From: DASUCS01 sp041166385
Lineage (GTDB): Bacteria > Actinomycetota > Acidimicrobiia > Acidimicrobiales > JACDCH01
NCBI GenBank assembly: GCA_041166385.1
Contig: JBEEFW010000148.1
Location: forward strand, 27,397-91,396
Reading direction: 5' to 3'
DNA: 64,000 bases
Position numbers and translations under genes: made by a program. The first letter of the stretch is position 1, and each line of letters opens with the position of its first letter. Positions 51,365 through 60,065 of this stretch are shown here, piece by piece. The notes beneath the pieces were generated by a model that searched no databases, had not been told where the DNA came from, and saw only the letters and a program-made list of their open reading frames with translations.

Positions 51365-52135
51365 CTATCGGTTCAGCGACGAGACCGGAGGCGCGTGCGA
51401 TTGTTGAGGTGACGATCGCAGCAGAGCACCGGGCGAACGCTCGACGAGGGGCGGCGACCGATGGCTGCTCGAGGGGGCTTCGCCGGCGAGGAGCTCGTCG
51501 ATGAATGCCTCGATGGCCGTGGCCACTGCGTCGGGCCCGAGTGACAGGTGATGCAAGACGCAATCGAGGAGGCGTTGCATCTCAGCCTGAACGTCGTCGG
51601 GCTCGCCGAGCTGCAGCAGTTCGGTGAAGGTGCGCTGCATGAGCGCGCGCTGCGCGGCTCCGAGCTCGAATTCGCCTTGGTCGGCGCGGCGGAGCATGTC
51701 GAGAATCTCGTCGGCGGGCGGCAGCGTGACCCCCGCCTCGAGGAACGCGACGAGAGTGCCGAGCCGCGCCGCAACCCCCTCGATCGTCTCGCGTTGCCAC
51801 TCGAGGCATCGAATGGCGGGATCAATCCGAAATGCTGGGTGGTGGGAACGGCCGCAGGGGGATTGGTACGAGCGGGGCCGGCGTCCGCGGCGTCGAGTCG
51901 CGTGGTGCTGCAGCCAGCGGCCGCGCTTCCGATTGAGGGAGATGCGCAGAGCCGCCATCACATCGCCCCATGGCGCGAGTGCTCGATCTGCACAGGCGTC
52001 GAGACGATCGCGCATGTCCTTCGGCTGAGGGTCGCGGAACAGAGGTAGCTGGCCGAGCTCGACGCAGCGCGGTGTGACGCGGCTGCGCGATGTACGCAGT
52101 CTGCGATCGTCCTCGCGCACCCGCGCCGTTGTCAT
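51365..52135 (-). CDS. Unknown helical protein at the right end of the element
   Basis: A 256-residue protein; the first 90 residues are basic (RTSRSRVTPRCVELGQLPLF, then LNRKRGRWLQHHATRRRGRR) and the rest is helical and acidic (AEMQRLLDCVLHHLSLGPDA). No known family. I start at the ATG at 52135; an upstream ATG at 52240 would run through the 21-bp repeat and is less likely. Confidence 0.5.
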   Translation of the reverse strand: MTTARVREDDRRLRTSRSRVTPRCVELGQLPLFRDPQPKDMRDRLDACADRALAPWGDVMAALRISLNRKRGRWLQHHATRRRGRRPRSYQSPCGRSHHPAFRIDPAIRCLEWQRETIEGVAARLGTLVAFLEAGVTLPPADEILDMLRRADQGEFELGAAQRALMQRTFTELLQLGEPDDVQAEMQRLLDCVLHHLSLGPDAVATAIEAFIDELLAGEAPSSSHRSPPLVERSPGALLRSSPQQSHAPPVSSLNR

Positions 52136-52198
52136 CGGCCGCTCATCACAGCACGGTCGTCGGTTATGGGCAACCGATCGCGCGCCGGCGTCGATCGT

Positions 52199-52219
52199 CG
52201 TGCCATACACGTGCCAAAT
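52199..52219 (+). repeat. 21-bp direct repeat, right copy (possible integrase arm site)
   Basis: Exact copy of 37087-37107 in the same orientation, 126 bp inside attR. Between it and attR lie small repeats (CGTCAT twice, GTCACC twice) that could be further protein sites. Confidence 0.75.
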
Positions 52220-52345
52220 GCTCCGCGTTTGGAGCGTCATCAGCCGTCATGAACAGTCACCTGCTGTCACCATCGAATTGCATCGTGACCTGCGTAGATA
52301 GGGGTAGTCCCTGGTCACACGGTTTTTGCCGAGATCGCGGCGGGG

Positions 52346-52392
52346 TGCCTTCACACGGCAGAGGTCCACAGTTCGAGTCTGTGTGCGCCCAC
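52346..52392. repeat. attR: 47-bp copy of the tRNA-Val 3' half
   Basis: Identical to 36979-37025; the bases before it do not resemble the 5' half of a tRNA, so this is a duplicated fragment marking the element's right end. Confidence 0.93.
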
Positions 52393-52508
52393 TCCGTCCG
52401 CCTGGTCAGCAAGTTGCCAGATAACAACGACCGTTGCCCGAACGTGACCCATCCCGCGTCCATCCCGCGATTGCGTGCTTGCGGATCGAGCAGACCGCAG
52501 GTGGCACG

Positions 52509-53213
52509 ATGCAGCTCGTGCCGGGGGCCCTGCTCGTAGTCGCGATGTTCGCGGTCCTGTTGGGCGCGGAGGTGTTCCAAGGTGTCCGTGCAAAACGCGA
52601 TTCGGAGCGTCACCAGGCCGAACTCATGGACGAGCTGCATGGCGTGATTGATGCCTTCAAGATGTCCTATGTCGAAGGTGAGTACGCAGCGTCGTTGCCG
52701 GTCCACAGCGGATGGTCCAGTGCACCGAAGCACGCCATGGGGGTACGCGGTGTTGTGCGAGGTTTCGACACCTGGATCGTGGAGTACCGATCGCCCATCA
52801 AGTCGCGCTGGAACACCACGATCGCTTGGCGGTACGACGTGCACGGAGGTCGCCGGATCGCACTTGGGGTGCCGGAACCGTTGGCGATCAGGCCACAGCT
52901 TCGTGATGAGATCGGAACCGAGCTCATCTATCGCGACATCACGACGGAGTCGGCCGAGTTCAATGACGCCTTCGTTTTCACCTGCAGGGATCGACGTTTT
53001 GCGAGCGATCTCATGCACCCGCTCCTGATGACTTGGTTGATGGACGAGTGCAGCGGACTGACCTTCGAGATCAGAGACGAGATGTTGCTTCTCAAGATCC
53101 CAGCACGTCAGCTCGAAACTGGTTGGACGGCGCGGTGGCTCGGAGCACTCGTCGGATTCGCCGAGCGAATACCAGCATTCGTATACGACGACCATCCACC
53201 GTCCCGGTCGTAG
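52509..53213 (+). CDS. Membrane-anchored protein of unknown function
   Basis: A 234-residue protein with an N-terminal membrane helix (MQLVPGALLVVAMFAVLLGA) and a soluble domain of about 200 residues rich in Trp and acidic residues. No known domain; the long C-terminal part (FVFTCRDRRFASDLMHPLLM, then LLLKIPARQLETGW) resembles proteins of the type that compare old and new membrane states but this is not a firm match. It is the first host gene after attR. Confidence 0.65.
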   Translation: MQLVPGALLVVAMFAVLLGAEVFQGVRAKRDSERHQAELMDELHGVIDAFKMSYVEGEYAASLPVHSGWSSAPKHAMGVRGVVRGFDTWIVEYRSPIKSRWNTTIAWRYDVHGGRRIALGVPEPLAIRPQLRDEIGTELIYRDITTESAEFNDAFVFTCRDRRFASDLMHPLLMTWLMDECSGLTFEIRDEMLLLKIPARQLETGWTARWLGALVGFAERIPAFVYDDHPPSRS

Positions 53214-53652
53214 GTCTTCGAGCGACCTATCCCGCCGCATTCGTCCCGCGTGCCTCGTCGGCCGTCGTTGGAAAAGAAGCGCTTGCCGAGCTCTCCGCAG
53301 CTGACCGGTCGCCTTTGGTCGTGCCCCGCGCGTAGATCGCGAGTGTCGTGTTCGGGTTCGAGCTCGCACCGGATCAGTTCGACATCGATCGGGATGTTCG
53401 TCTCGGTGAGTCGGCCGCCCGCGCTTTCTCAGTCGATCAAGGAGCGGAAAGAGGAACGCGTACGGCTGCTGCGTGGCTACGAGAATGTCGCCACATCTAG
53501 AACGACGACCGGCGTTACCCCGCATGTCGAAGAAGTGCAGCGCGCGAGGACTCGCGCGAGGTCATGGGCGCTGCTCATCGTTGTGGGCGGACGGATTGTG
53601 GTTCGACGTTCACCGAACGCCGATGACGGCGCAGCCAGGTGGCGCCTTCGGA
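53214..53652. other. 439-bp region without a recognisable gene
   Basis: Both strands have open frames but none shows family features, a good ribosome binding site or consistent codon use. No repeat or structure stands out. Confidence 0.5.
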
Positions 53653-54639
53653 TCAGCTCGCCTGCCATCCTCGCAGCCAGCCCGGTCGATGCCAGGCGTC
53701 GAGTGATGGGTGTCGTCCCGGAAGTAGTTCGCGTACGAGTGCGCTGTACACCTCGTCGCCGCGGTCGCCGTTGGTGAACACGACCACGCCGACTCCTTGC
53801 AGCGGCCGCCCGATGACGAAGTTTTTGTAACCGGGGTCGTCGCCCCATTGCCAGACGGCCTTCTCCTCGCTGATCTCGATACCCCACCCGAGACCCCACG
53901 CCAGCTCCTCGTCGATCTGCGCATGCGGCACAAACATCCGCTGCTCGTCCGTCAGGCAGTGATCAAGGAACCGTAGGTAGTCGGCCGGCGTGGTGAACAG
54001 GCCGCCGGCGGCAGCTTTCGCCTGCGGAGGACGAAACAGAGGTCTCGCCGCGCCGCTTTCGTCGTGGCCGATGGCCAAGCGAGGTTCATCGGCGTCCGGC
54101 CACGCGAAAGTCGAATCGATCATGCCGAGCGGGCGAAAGACCACGTCCGCCAGGTAATCGGCAAGCGGGGTAGCGCAGAGATACTCGATCACCTGCTGGA
54201 GGTAGGAGAACCCCTCGCCGGAGTAGCCCCAGCGCGTCCCCGGCGGCCACCGCAGGTGCGGCGCACCGCGAGACGGATGCACTCGATCATTGGAGCCCTG
54301 CCGCCAGTTGGGAAAACCAGTCGTGTGGCTGAGCACCATCTGCGCGGTGATCGACGCCTCCCGGGCGTCTTCGGCCAGGTACGGCTCGGGTAGGTACTCG
54401 CTGAGCGGTCGGTCCAGCTCCAGAGCCCCGTCGTCGACCAGGGTCATCACACCGACAGCGAATACAGGCTTGGTGAGCGAGGCCGCAGCGAAGATCGTGT
54501 CGTGCTCAACAGGCCCGCGGTCGGCGCCGCGCCTGCCGGCGGTCACGATGGTGCGCTCGCCCGCATGGATCAGAGCCACGGCGGCGCCGGGCGTCTCGTG
54601 TTCAGCAAGTAGCTCTGAGACCATCGCCGCGAGATCCAT
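53653..54639 (-). CDS. Serine hydrolase, class C beta-lactamase-like
   Basis: A 328-residue penicillin-binding/beta-lactamase-fold protein. The SxxK motif is in AAASLTKPVF (about residue 54), a YSGEG motif replaces the YxN pair (about residue 140) and the final KTG-like box is not obvious. Many such proteins are esterases or D-aminopeptidases. No signal peptide is visible, so it is probably cytosolic and not a secreted drug-resistance enzyme. Confidence 0.88.
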   Translation of the reverse strand: MDLAAMVSELLAEHETPGAAVALIHAGERTIVTAGRRGADRGPVEHDTIFAAASLTKPVFAVGVMTLVDDGALELDRPLSEYLPEPYLAEDAREASITAQMVLSHTTGFPNWRQGSNDRVHPSRGAPHLRWPPGTRWGYSGEGFSYLQQVIEYLCATPLADYLADVVFRPLGMIDSTFAWPDADEPRLAIGHDESGAARPLFRPPQAKAAAGGLFTTPADYLRFLDHCLTDEQRMFVPHAQIDEELAWGLGWGIEISEEKAVWQWGDDPGYKNFVIGRPLQGVGVVVFTNGDRGDEVYSALVRELLPGRHPSLDAWHRPGWLRGWQAS

Positions 54640-55159
54640 GCCCCTCAGCCTTCACCGTTCCGACGGCGTACGTGAGGTCTCCGTCCAGGTCCAAAGACCA
54701 TCGCTTAGCCTTGGGGGCCTCACGCGCGTCTCGGCGACACGAACATCCGCTCGGAACGTGCCGTTCTCGCGACTTCGGAGCTCGAGAACGCGCGGTTTCG
54801 GTCGGGCGAGCGATACCGGACGGTTGACGCTTGTCGCGGGCGCCGCGCCGAGTCGCGAGACCCGGCATTGGCGCGCCGGTCCGATTCGGACGAGCGACGA
54901 CCGTTTCGGTAGCTGCACGCGCGGAGAATCTCTCGACGCGGATTCTCCGCGCGCGTGGCGACCAGAACTGTCGCCCAGCGCGCGAATACCGGCGCAACCA
55001 CCTCTCGGTCGAGCGTGGCGACGGTGAGCACTTGCCAGGCTGCGTATCCACGATTGGTCGCGAGGTTCCACAAGCAGACGGGAGTCCCTCGCTCGAGTGA
55101 TCCGCGCTGCCTGCGAACGACGAACGGAGCGCAACAAGCACGACCCTGGGAGGGGACCG
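54640..55159. other. 520-bp region with a strong inverted repeat
   Basis: No gene is convincing. GCGCGGAGAATC (54919-54930) pairs exactly with GATTCTCCGCGC (54941-54952) around a 10-base loop, with CG-rich flanks that extend the stem after a 2-base slip. There is no T run. Other open frames in both directions look like shadows of GC-rich sequence. Confidence 0.4.
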
Positions 55160-55573
55160 ATGTCAGCAGCCGATGAGGCAGTCGTCCGCCGTTTCTACGA
55201 AGAGATGAACAACGACCGCAAGCTCGAACTCGCACCAGACTTGTTCACGAGCGATCACAAGTTCCACGACCCGCAGGTTCCTGCCGCCGACGGCCCCCAG
55301 GGTGTGGCCGACACGGTCAGGGTGTACCAGGAGGGTGTCGAGGGTCACTGGCAGATCGAGGAGATCTTCTCGACCGACGACAAGGTCGTCGTACGGTGGA
55401 CCGGCTCGGGCACGCACGTCGGCGAGGTCAACGGCATCCCCGGCACCGGCAAGAAGATCCGCGTGGACGCCATCGCCATCCATCGCGTGTCCGGCGGCAA
55501 GATCTCCGAGACGTGGGAAGTGTGGGACACCCTCGGCTTCCTGCAGCAGATCGGCGTCGTCCCCGCCGCGTGA
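55160..55573 (+). CDS. SnoaL-like/NTF2-fold protein
   Basis: A 137-residue protein of the SnoaL-like polyketide-cyclase/ester-cyclase group: VVRRFYEEMNNDRKLELAPD at the start, HDPQVPAADGPQG and RWTGSGTHVGEVNGIPGTGK in the middle, ISETWEVWDTLGFLQQIG at the end. Family members bind small hydrophobic molecules; many have no proven reaction. AGGGG ribosome binding site before the ATG. Confidence 0.87.
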   Translation: MSAADEAVVRRFYEEMNNDRKLELAPDLFTSDHKFHDPQVPAADGPQGVADTVRVYQEGVEGHWQIEEIFSTDDKVVVRWTGSGTHVGEVNGIPGTGKKIRVDAIAIHRVSGGKISETWEVWDTLGFLQQIGVVPAA

Positions 55574-55579
55574 GCAGAC

Positions 55580-56392
55580 CTAGAAGGGCTTGTCGCCCGC
55601 GATCGTGACGCGCTCCATCACGCGTTTCGCCGGCAGGAAGTCGTTCGACACGATGTGCTGCGTCGCCCGGTTGTCCCAGAACGCGACAGATCCGGGCTGC
55701 CACCGAAAGCGGCATTGCACATCGACGATCGACGACTGCCGGTAGAGGCGTTCGAGTAGTGGACGTCCCTCGGCGTCGTCCATCCCGACGATCGACCGCG
55801 TGAAGCCGACGTTCACATAGAGCGTCTTGCGTCCTGTCTCGGGATGCGTGCGCACGATGGGGTGCTCCACCGTCGGATGCTCCGCCCGCATCCGCGCCTG
55901 CACCTCGGGTGGCTGCTTGCGGCCGAACGCCGATGCGTAGTCGTGGGTGGCGTTGCGCCCGTCGATCAGCTCCTTGGTCTCATCGTCGAGCAAGTCGTAC
56001 GCCTTCGCCATGTCGGCCCACAACGTGTCGCCGCCGAGCGCCGGGAGTTCGACGGCGCGAAGGATCGACCCCAACGACGGCTCCGGTCGCCACGTGACAT
56101 CGGAGTGCCAGTTGTCCGGCGCGCGGAACTTGCCGCCAGCGGGGATGACGAAGACCTCGGGCTGGTCCTGGTCCTTCGGCGTGATCGGATGCACTTCGAG
56201 TTCGCCGAAGCGACGGCCGAAGGCCACGTGTCGAGCCCGATCGAGCCGGTGCTGGTCGCGGAAGAACAGCACCTTCCACTCGAGCAGCGCTTCTCTGATC
56301 TCGTCGATCGTGGAGTCGGACACCCCGTCGGCCAAGTCGACACCGCCGACCTCGGCACCGATCGTTCCAGTGAGGGGAGCAACCTCGAGCAT
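55580..56392 (-). CDS. TauD/TfdA family Fe(II)/2-oxoglutarate dioxygenase
   Basis: A 270-residue non-haem iron dioxygenase. WHSDVTW is the HxD motif (about residue 94), ATQHIVSND gives the distal His (about 243) and KRVMERVTI the Arg that binds 2-oxoglutarate. IGAEVGGVDLADGVSD is the typical start. Substrates in the family include taurine and other sulfonates or 2,4-D; none is indicated here. Confidence 0.92.
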   Translation of the reverse strand: MLEVAPLTGTIGAEVGGVDLADGVSDSTIDEIREALLEWKVLFFRDQHRLDRARHVAFGRRFGELEVHPITPKDQDQPEVFVIPAGGKFRAPDNWHSDVTWRPEPSLGSILRAVELPALGGDTLWADMAKAYDLLDDETKELIDGRNATHDYASAFGRKQPPEVQARMRAEHPTVEHPIVRTHPETGRKTLYVNVGFTRSIVGMDDAEGRPLLERLYRQSSIVDVQCRFRWQPGSVAFWDNRATQHIVSNDFLPAKRVMERVTIAGDKPF

Positions 56393-56501
56393 TCCGGAAG
56401 CCTCTCACGGTGACCGCGGTCTCTTCACATGTCGTCGGCACGAGGTTACGGTGACCGGGTCTCGCCGGGCGGCGGCGAGGTTCGGCAAAGCGGAGCGGGC
56501 G

Positions 56502-56945
56502 ATGGCGATCTCGTTCGAGTTGACAGGGCATTCCGACGTGACGGTCGATCAGGTCTTTCGCACGATTGCCGACCTTCGAAGTTGGGACGCATTCGTCGGC
56601 GTCGTGCTCATCGGACCGCAACGCATGATTGCGACCGGGGACCGACTCGATGTCAGCGTGCGCGTGATGGGACGCGACATCAGGTCCGGTTGCGTCGTGC
56701 GCAGCGTGGACGAGCCAACTCGAACACGAGGCGGTCGTGTCGACATCAAGTCAGTGGACGGACCGATCGAGTCTCGGATGATCGGCATGGCGACGCCCAG
56801 CGGATCGGGATGCGACCTGAGCGTGGAAGTGCATGGGATCGGCCGTGGCGCGGCGCGCATGCTCGAACGCCCGGTCGAATTGATCATGCAGCGCTGGGCG
56901 ACACACCAGATGCGCCACCTGCTCGCGGTTGCGGCCGCGCAATGA
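56502..56945 (+). CDS. SRPBCC-fold protein
   Basis: A 147-residue START/Bet v1-type protein: SFELTGHSDVTVDQVFRTIA at the N-terminus, WDAFVGVVLIGPQ, and a long C-terminal helix ELIMQRWATHQMRHLLAVAA. The fold binds hydrophobic ligands. Its stop overlaps the next ATG by 4 bp, linking it to the cytochrome-b-like gene. Confidence 0.78.
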   Translation: MAISFELTGHSDVTVDQVFRTIADLRSWDAFVGVVLIGPQRMIATGDRLDVSVRVMGRDIRSGCVVRSVDEPTRTRGGRVDIKSVDGPIESRMIGMATPSGSGCDLSVEVHGIGRGAARMLERPVELIMQRWATHQMRHLLAVAAAQ

Positions 56946-57502
56946 AGCCAGCGCGGGTGCTCGGGTGGGCGGTGCTCGGTCAGCTCTGCTTCCTCGCCGC
57001 CTCTGGCGTGTATCTGTTCTTCAACTACCGGCCGACTGCGTCGGGCGCGCGGTTCGACTTCGGGCCTGGCAACAACTCCGCCGCAGTCCGAGTCGCGCAG
57101 AACATGCGCGCCTTGCATCACCTCGACTCGTGGTTGGTGATCGGCACCGCGCTCGCGCTCGGTGTCGTCGTGGTCGTCGAGCACCGCGTGCGCACGTGGG
57201 ACGCATTGCACTCGTGGGCGATCCTCGGAGCGTGTCTGGTGGCCTCGATCACCGGAGCGCTGCTGCCATGGGATCAGCTCGGGCTCTTCTCGGTCACCGT
57301 CGGCACAAATCTGTCGGGCTACCGGCCACTGTTCGACAACAAGGCGCGGTTCGTGTTGCTCGGGGGAAGCGAGATCAACATCGAGACGATCCAACGCTGG
57401 ATGGTCGTCCATGTCGTCGTGGGACTCGTTGTCATGGGCGGCGCTGTGCTGTTGCTCCTCAGAGCGCGAGGCACCTCGGGTGTGAACCGTTTGTCCGACT
57501 GA
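56942..57502 (+). CDS. Cytochrome b N-terminal-domain-like membrane protein
   Basis: A 186-residue membrane protein with about four hydrophobic helices. LHHLDSWLVIGTALALGVVV and LHSWAILGACLVASITGALL, then PWDQLGLFSVTVGTNLSGY and RWMVVHVVVGLVVMGGAVLL, resemble the first four helices of cytochrome b/b6, including paired His residues and the PWDQ motif. There is no Rieske or cytochrome c gene nearby. It may be a small haem b protein coupled to the SRPBCC product. Confidence 0.7.
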   Translation: MKPARVLGWAVLGQLCFLAASGVYLFFNYRPTASGARFDFGPGNNSAAVRVAQNMRALHHLDSWLVIGTALALGVVVVVEHRVRTWDALHSWAILGACLVASITGALLPWDQLGLFSVTVGTNLSGYRPLFDNKARFVLLGGSEINIETIQRWMVVHVVVGLVVMGGAVLLLLRARGTSGVNRLSD

Positions 57503-57564
57503 TCCCAGTGACGCCTTCTCGCTTTGTTGGTACAACGAATGGCGAGCGGTAGCGGAGGTGGGGG

Positions 57565-58389
57565 ATGGCGGACGACGAGGCCAGGGCACGGGTCGAGGCG
57601 GAGCGGCAGAAGGTGCGCGACGCCGAGGCGGAGAAGGCGTATGACAAGACGGCGCACGAGGTGGCCGACCTCGCGGTCGGAAGCACCGACCCGCCGCCGC
57701 GACCTCCGTCGGAGTTGACTACGGCGGAGCAGGAAGACGCCACCCTCGACAGACAGATCAACTACCAGATGGAAGGGGGCCTCAGATACGGAGAACGCGC
57801 GGACATAGCGCGAGCAGGCTGCACGTCGAAGTACTTGATCCTGTTCTTCCTGGTGCTCGGGGCCGGCGCGGTCGCCGCGATTCTTCTGCTGGTTGGCGGT
57901 GGCGACTCGAAGAAGGAGTCGAACGTCGCGAGCAACCCGACCGCAGGCGGCGGCGAGCTCGCCAGCTTCGCGGGCCATTACGTGTTGGTCGAAGGGCTGG
58001 ACGACCCTACGGGGCTCGACGCCGCCGGACAGGGTGGCCTGCCGAGTGGGTCGACCGGAGCGGGGTCGGCGACGATCGATATCGCCGACTCGGGCGCGAT
58101 CACGGGCGGGAGCTATCACGCCTCCTACGACGGCGGTGACTGCCACCGCACGGGTGACGGCGAAGGTGCAACAGGCAGCGTGACGTCCGGTGGCACCGGT
58201 TCGGTCACCTTCACCGTGTCGCACACCAACGATGGCCGCGCCTGTCGCAGCGAAACGTTTGGTTTCAACATGGTGTACCAGTTCGGCATCGTGGGCGATG
58301 ACCTCTACATGTGTCGATCGAACATGGCGACGCTGACGACGTGCGAAGCGGCATACCCGCGGCTGGTCGCGCGCCTCCATCGCGGCTGA
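57565..58389 (+). CDS. Single-pass membrane protein (paralogue of 34389-35444)
   Basis: A 274-residue protein with the same layout as the one at 34389: a charged helical cytosolic part, a membrane helix (YLILFFLVLGAGAVAAILLL, about 89-108), a Gly-rich linker and an outer domain with FAGHYVLVEGLDDPTG, GAITGGSY and IVGDDLYMCRSNMATLTTC. The cytosolic part is shorter and not clearly alignable. I do not recognise the family. Confidence 0.8.
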   Translation: MADDEARARVEAERQKVRDAEAEKAYDKTAHEVADLAVGSTDPPPRPPSELTTAEQEDATLDRQINYQMEGGLRYGERADIARAGCTSKYLILFFLVLGAGAVAAILLLVGGGDSKKESNVASNPTAGGGELASFAGHYVLVEGLDDPTGLDAAGQGGLPSGSTGAGSATIDIADSGAITGGSYHASYDGGDCHRTGDGEGATGSVTSGGTGSVTFTVSHTNDGRACRSETFGFNMVYQFGIVGDDLYMCRSNMATLTTCEAAYPRLVARLHRG

Positions 58390-58417
58390 CAAAACCACTT
58401 CACGCCATAGTGGTGCG

Positions 58418-58921
58418 GTGACCGCGGCCGACCTGGCACTCGAGTGGTGGCGGTTCTATGGCGAAGCGCGTCTCGACGAGCTGTGGCATCTCAGCTCGAA
58501 GCCAGTGCGCTACATGCTGGCGCGCTCGATGGCGGCCGGCGAGATCAACGCGCTCGCTGCGGGCGGCGATCCCGACGGAGCGAACAGCTTGCTCATCGCG
58601 TGCCAAGGCTTCGCGCTCCACGGCACGAAAGGTCCGGCGTGGCAGCACCTGGAGCCATTGCGGGCGCGGGCATTCGAACCGATCGACATGGACCCGCTCA
58701 TCAAGTCGATGGGCATGTTCCCTCGCGTGGAAACCGACATCGACAACTACAAACAGGTCACCTTCTATCCGCCTGACACGCCGCCGATGCCGTGGACAAT
58801 CGATCTCCCGCATCACACCATTGTGGGGTTCGCGGCGGTGCTCCGCGGATCGGAGGATGCGGGTGAACTGGGCGAGCGCGTCGCGCTCGATCCGATCGCG
58901 CTGTGGAGCGGAGAGGGTTAG
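58418..58921 (+). CDS. Unknown protein
   Basis: A 167-residue protein starting at GTG 58418. The N-terminal part is helical (ALEWWRFYGEARLDELWHLS), and the C-terminal part is beta-like (VETDIDNYKQVTFYPPDTPP). No family recognised. It overlaps the convergent MetE-like gene by 4 bp at its end. Confidence 0.65.
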   Translation: MTAADLALEWWRFYGEARLDELWHLSSKPVRYMLARSMAAGEINALAAGGDPDGANSLLIACQGFALHGTKGPAWQHLEPLRARAFEPIDMDPLIKSMGMFPRVETDIDNYKQVTFYPPDTPPMPWTIDLPHHTIVGFAAVLRGSEDAGELGERVALDPIALWSGEG

Positions 58922-60048
58922 AACAGCCGCGAGGTCGCGAGGTCCGCGCCCTCGCGCATCGCACGCAGCTTCTCCCAGACCAACGACGGTGCGACGTCGC
59001 CCAGGCCGGCCGACGTGTCGAACCCGCAGTCGGTCCCCGCCGTGATGCGGCGGGGATCGCCGATCACCGTGGCAATCCGTTCCAACCTGTCGGCGACGAC
59101 CTCGGGGTGCTCGACGTAGTTGTTCGTCGTGTCGATCACACCTGCAACCAACGACATGCCGTCAGGCAGCGGATGGCGGCCGAAGCACTTGTACTCGTGT
59201 TCGTGACGGGCGTTCGCCATCGACACCACCAGCGCGCCCACCCGCGCTCGATAGATCGCCGGCAGGATCGCGTCGAGCGCAACATCGTGCGTGTGAGGGC
59301 CCTCGTAGTTGCCCCAACAGACATGCAGGCGCACTGCGGACGCGTCGATCCCCTCGAGTGCGTGGTTGATCGTGTCGATCACGAGCTCGACCCACTCGAG
59401 GAACTCGTCCAGGGGCCGGTCCGCGAACAACGTGTGGCGCTCCATCGCGAGATCGGGCGCGTCGATCTGCAGCAGAAGCTTTTGGTCGACGATGAATCGA
59501 TACTCGATCGCGAGCGCTCGGCCCAGCGCGCGCACGTACTCGTCACGCGACGCGTAGTGACGGTTCTCCATCGCCGCGGCAATGATCCCCGGCGAGGCTG
59601 CGGTCATGAACGTCTGGCTGAACGGAGTGTCGGCGACAAGCGCACACTCGGCCTCGGCCTCCGATGTGTCGCGGTACGTCACGTCGCCGATCGCGGCTGC
59701 CGCGCCGAACAGGCTCACCTTGATGCGCTGGAAGCGAGGGATCTGGAGCTCGAGGAAGTCGGGATGCTCCGCGAGGTCACGCATCATCGCCCGCTGGCTC
59801 GCGTCACCAAAGCCCGTCATGCGGTGCTGCACATAGGTGAAGAAGCTTTCGCGGGCCTGCTCGCCGTCGTTGCCGATGTCGATGCCGGCCGTGTGCTGGG
59901 CCGCGATGACGTCGGCTGTGGCCTTCTCGACGGCGTCGCGGAGCTCGTTCGCGTCGACAGGCTCACCGCGGCTGCGGCGGCCGTGCAGCTCGGCGAGCGC
60001 CGCCGGCCGGGGGAGGCTGCCGGCATGTGTGGTCAGGATGCGGGACAT
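58918..60048 (-). CDS. Cobalamin-independent methionine synthase-like protein (MetE C-terminal family)
   Basis: A 376-residue barrel of the MetE/UROD superfamily. TTHAGSLPRP begins the domain, HVCWGNYEGPHTHD carries zinc His and Cys ligands, and ITAGTDCGFDTS the final Cys. At this length it lacks the MetE N-terminal domain, so it may be a methyltransferase using other donors, or a catabolic relative acting on methylthio compounds. I start at the ATG of MSRILTTHAG; an ATG at 60063 is possible. Confidence 0.82.
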   Translation of the reverse strand: MSRILTTHAGSLPRPAALAELHGRRSRGEPVDANELRDAVEKATADVIAAQHTAGIDIGNDGEQARESFFTYVQHRMTGFGDASQRAMMRDLAEHPDFLELQIPRFQRIKVSLFGAAAAIGDVTYRDTSEAEAECALVADTPFSQTFMTAASPGIIAAAMENRHYASRDEYVRALGRALAIEYRFIVDQKLLLQIDAPDLAMERHTLFADRPLDEFLEWVELVIDTINHALEGIDASAVRLHVCWGNYEGPHTHDVALDAILPAIYRARVGALVVSMANARHEHEYKCFGRHPLPDGMSLVAGVIDTTNNYVEHPEVVADRLERIATVIGDPRRITAGTDCGFDTSAGLGDVAPSLVWEKLRAMREGADLATSRLF

Positions 60049-60065
60049 CACGCGATCATGCACCG

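Larger units (their letters stand above)
36979..52392. mobile_element. tRNA-Val-integrated mobile element of about 15.4 kb
   Basis: The element is bounded by exact 47-bp repeats (36979-37025 and 52346-52392) formed from the 3' half of tRNA-Val. At the tRNA end are a complete tyrosine integrase (38256-39470) and an excisionase-like gene. The interior holds four further recombinase-like genes, WhiB, many small unknown genes with ATGA overlaps, an iteron-like array, HTH proteins and a phage-tail-like gene. I see no relaxase, FtsK-type translocase, portal, capsid or terminase, so it is neither a recognisable conjugative element nor a full prophage; a satellite or integrative plasmid-like island fits better. 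Confidence 0.9.

Noticed and set aside
52346..52392. Second tRNA-Val gene
   Set aside because: Only the 3' half is present; upstream bases cannot form the acceptor and D arms.
53250..53777. Plus-strand frame after the first host gene past attR
   Set aside because: Ser/Arg-rich without motif, overlaps the convergent hydrolase gene and lacks a ribosome binding site.
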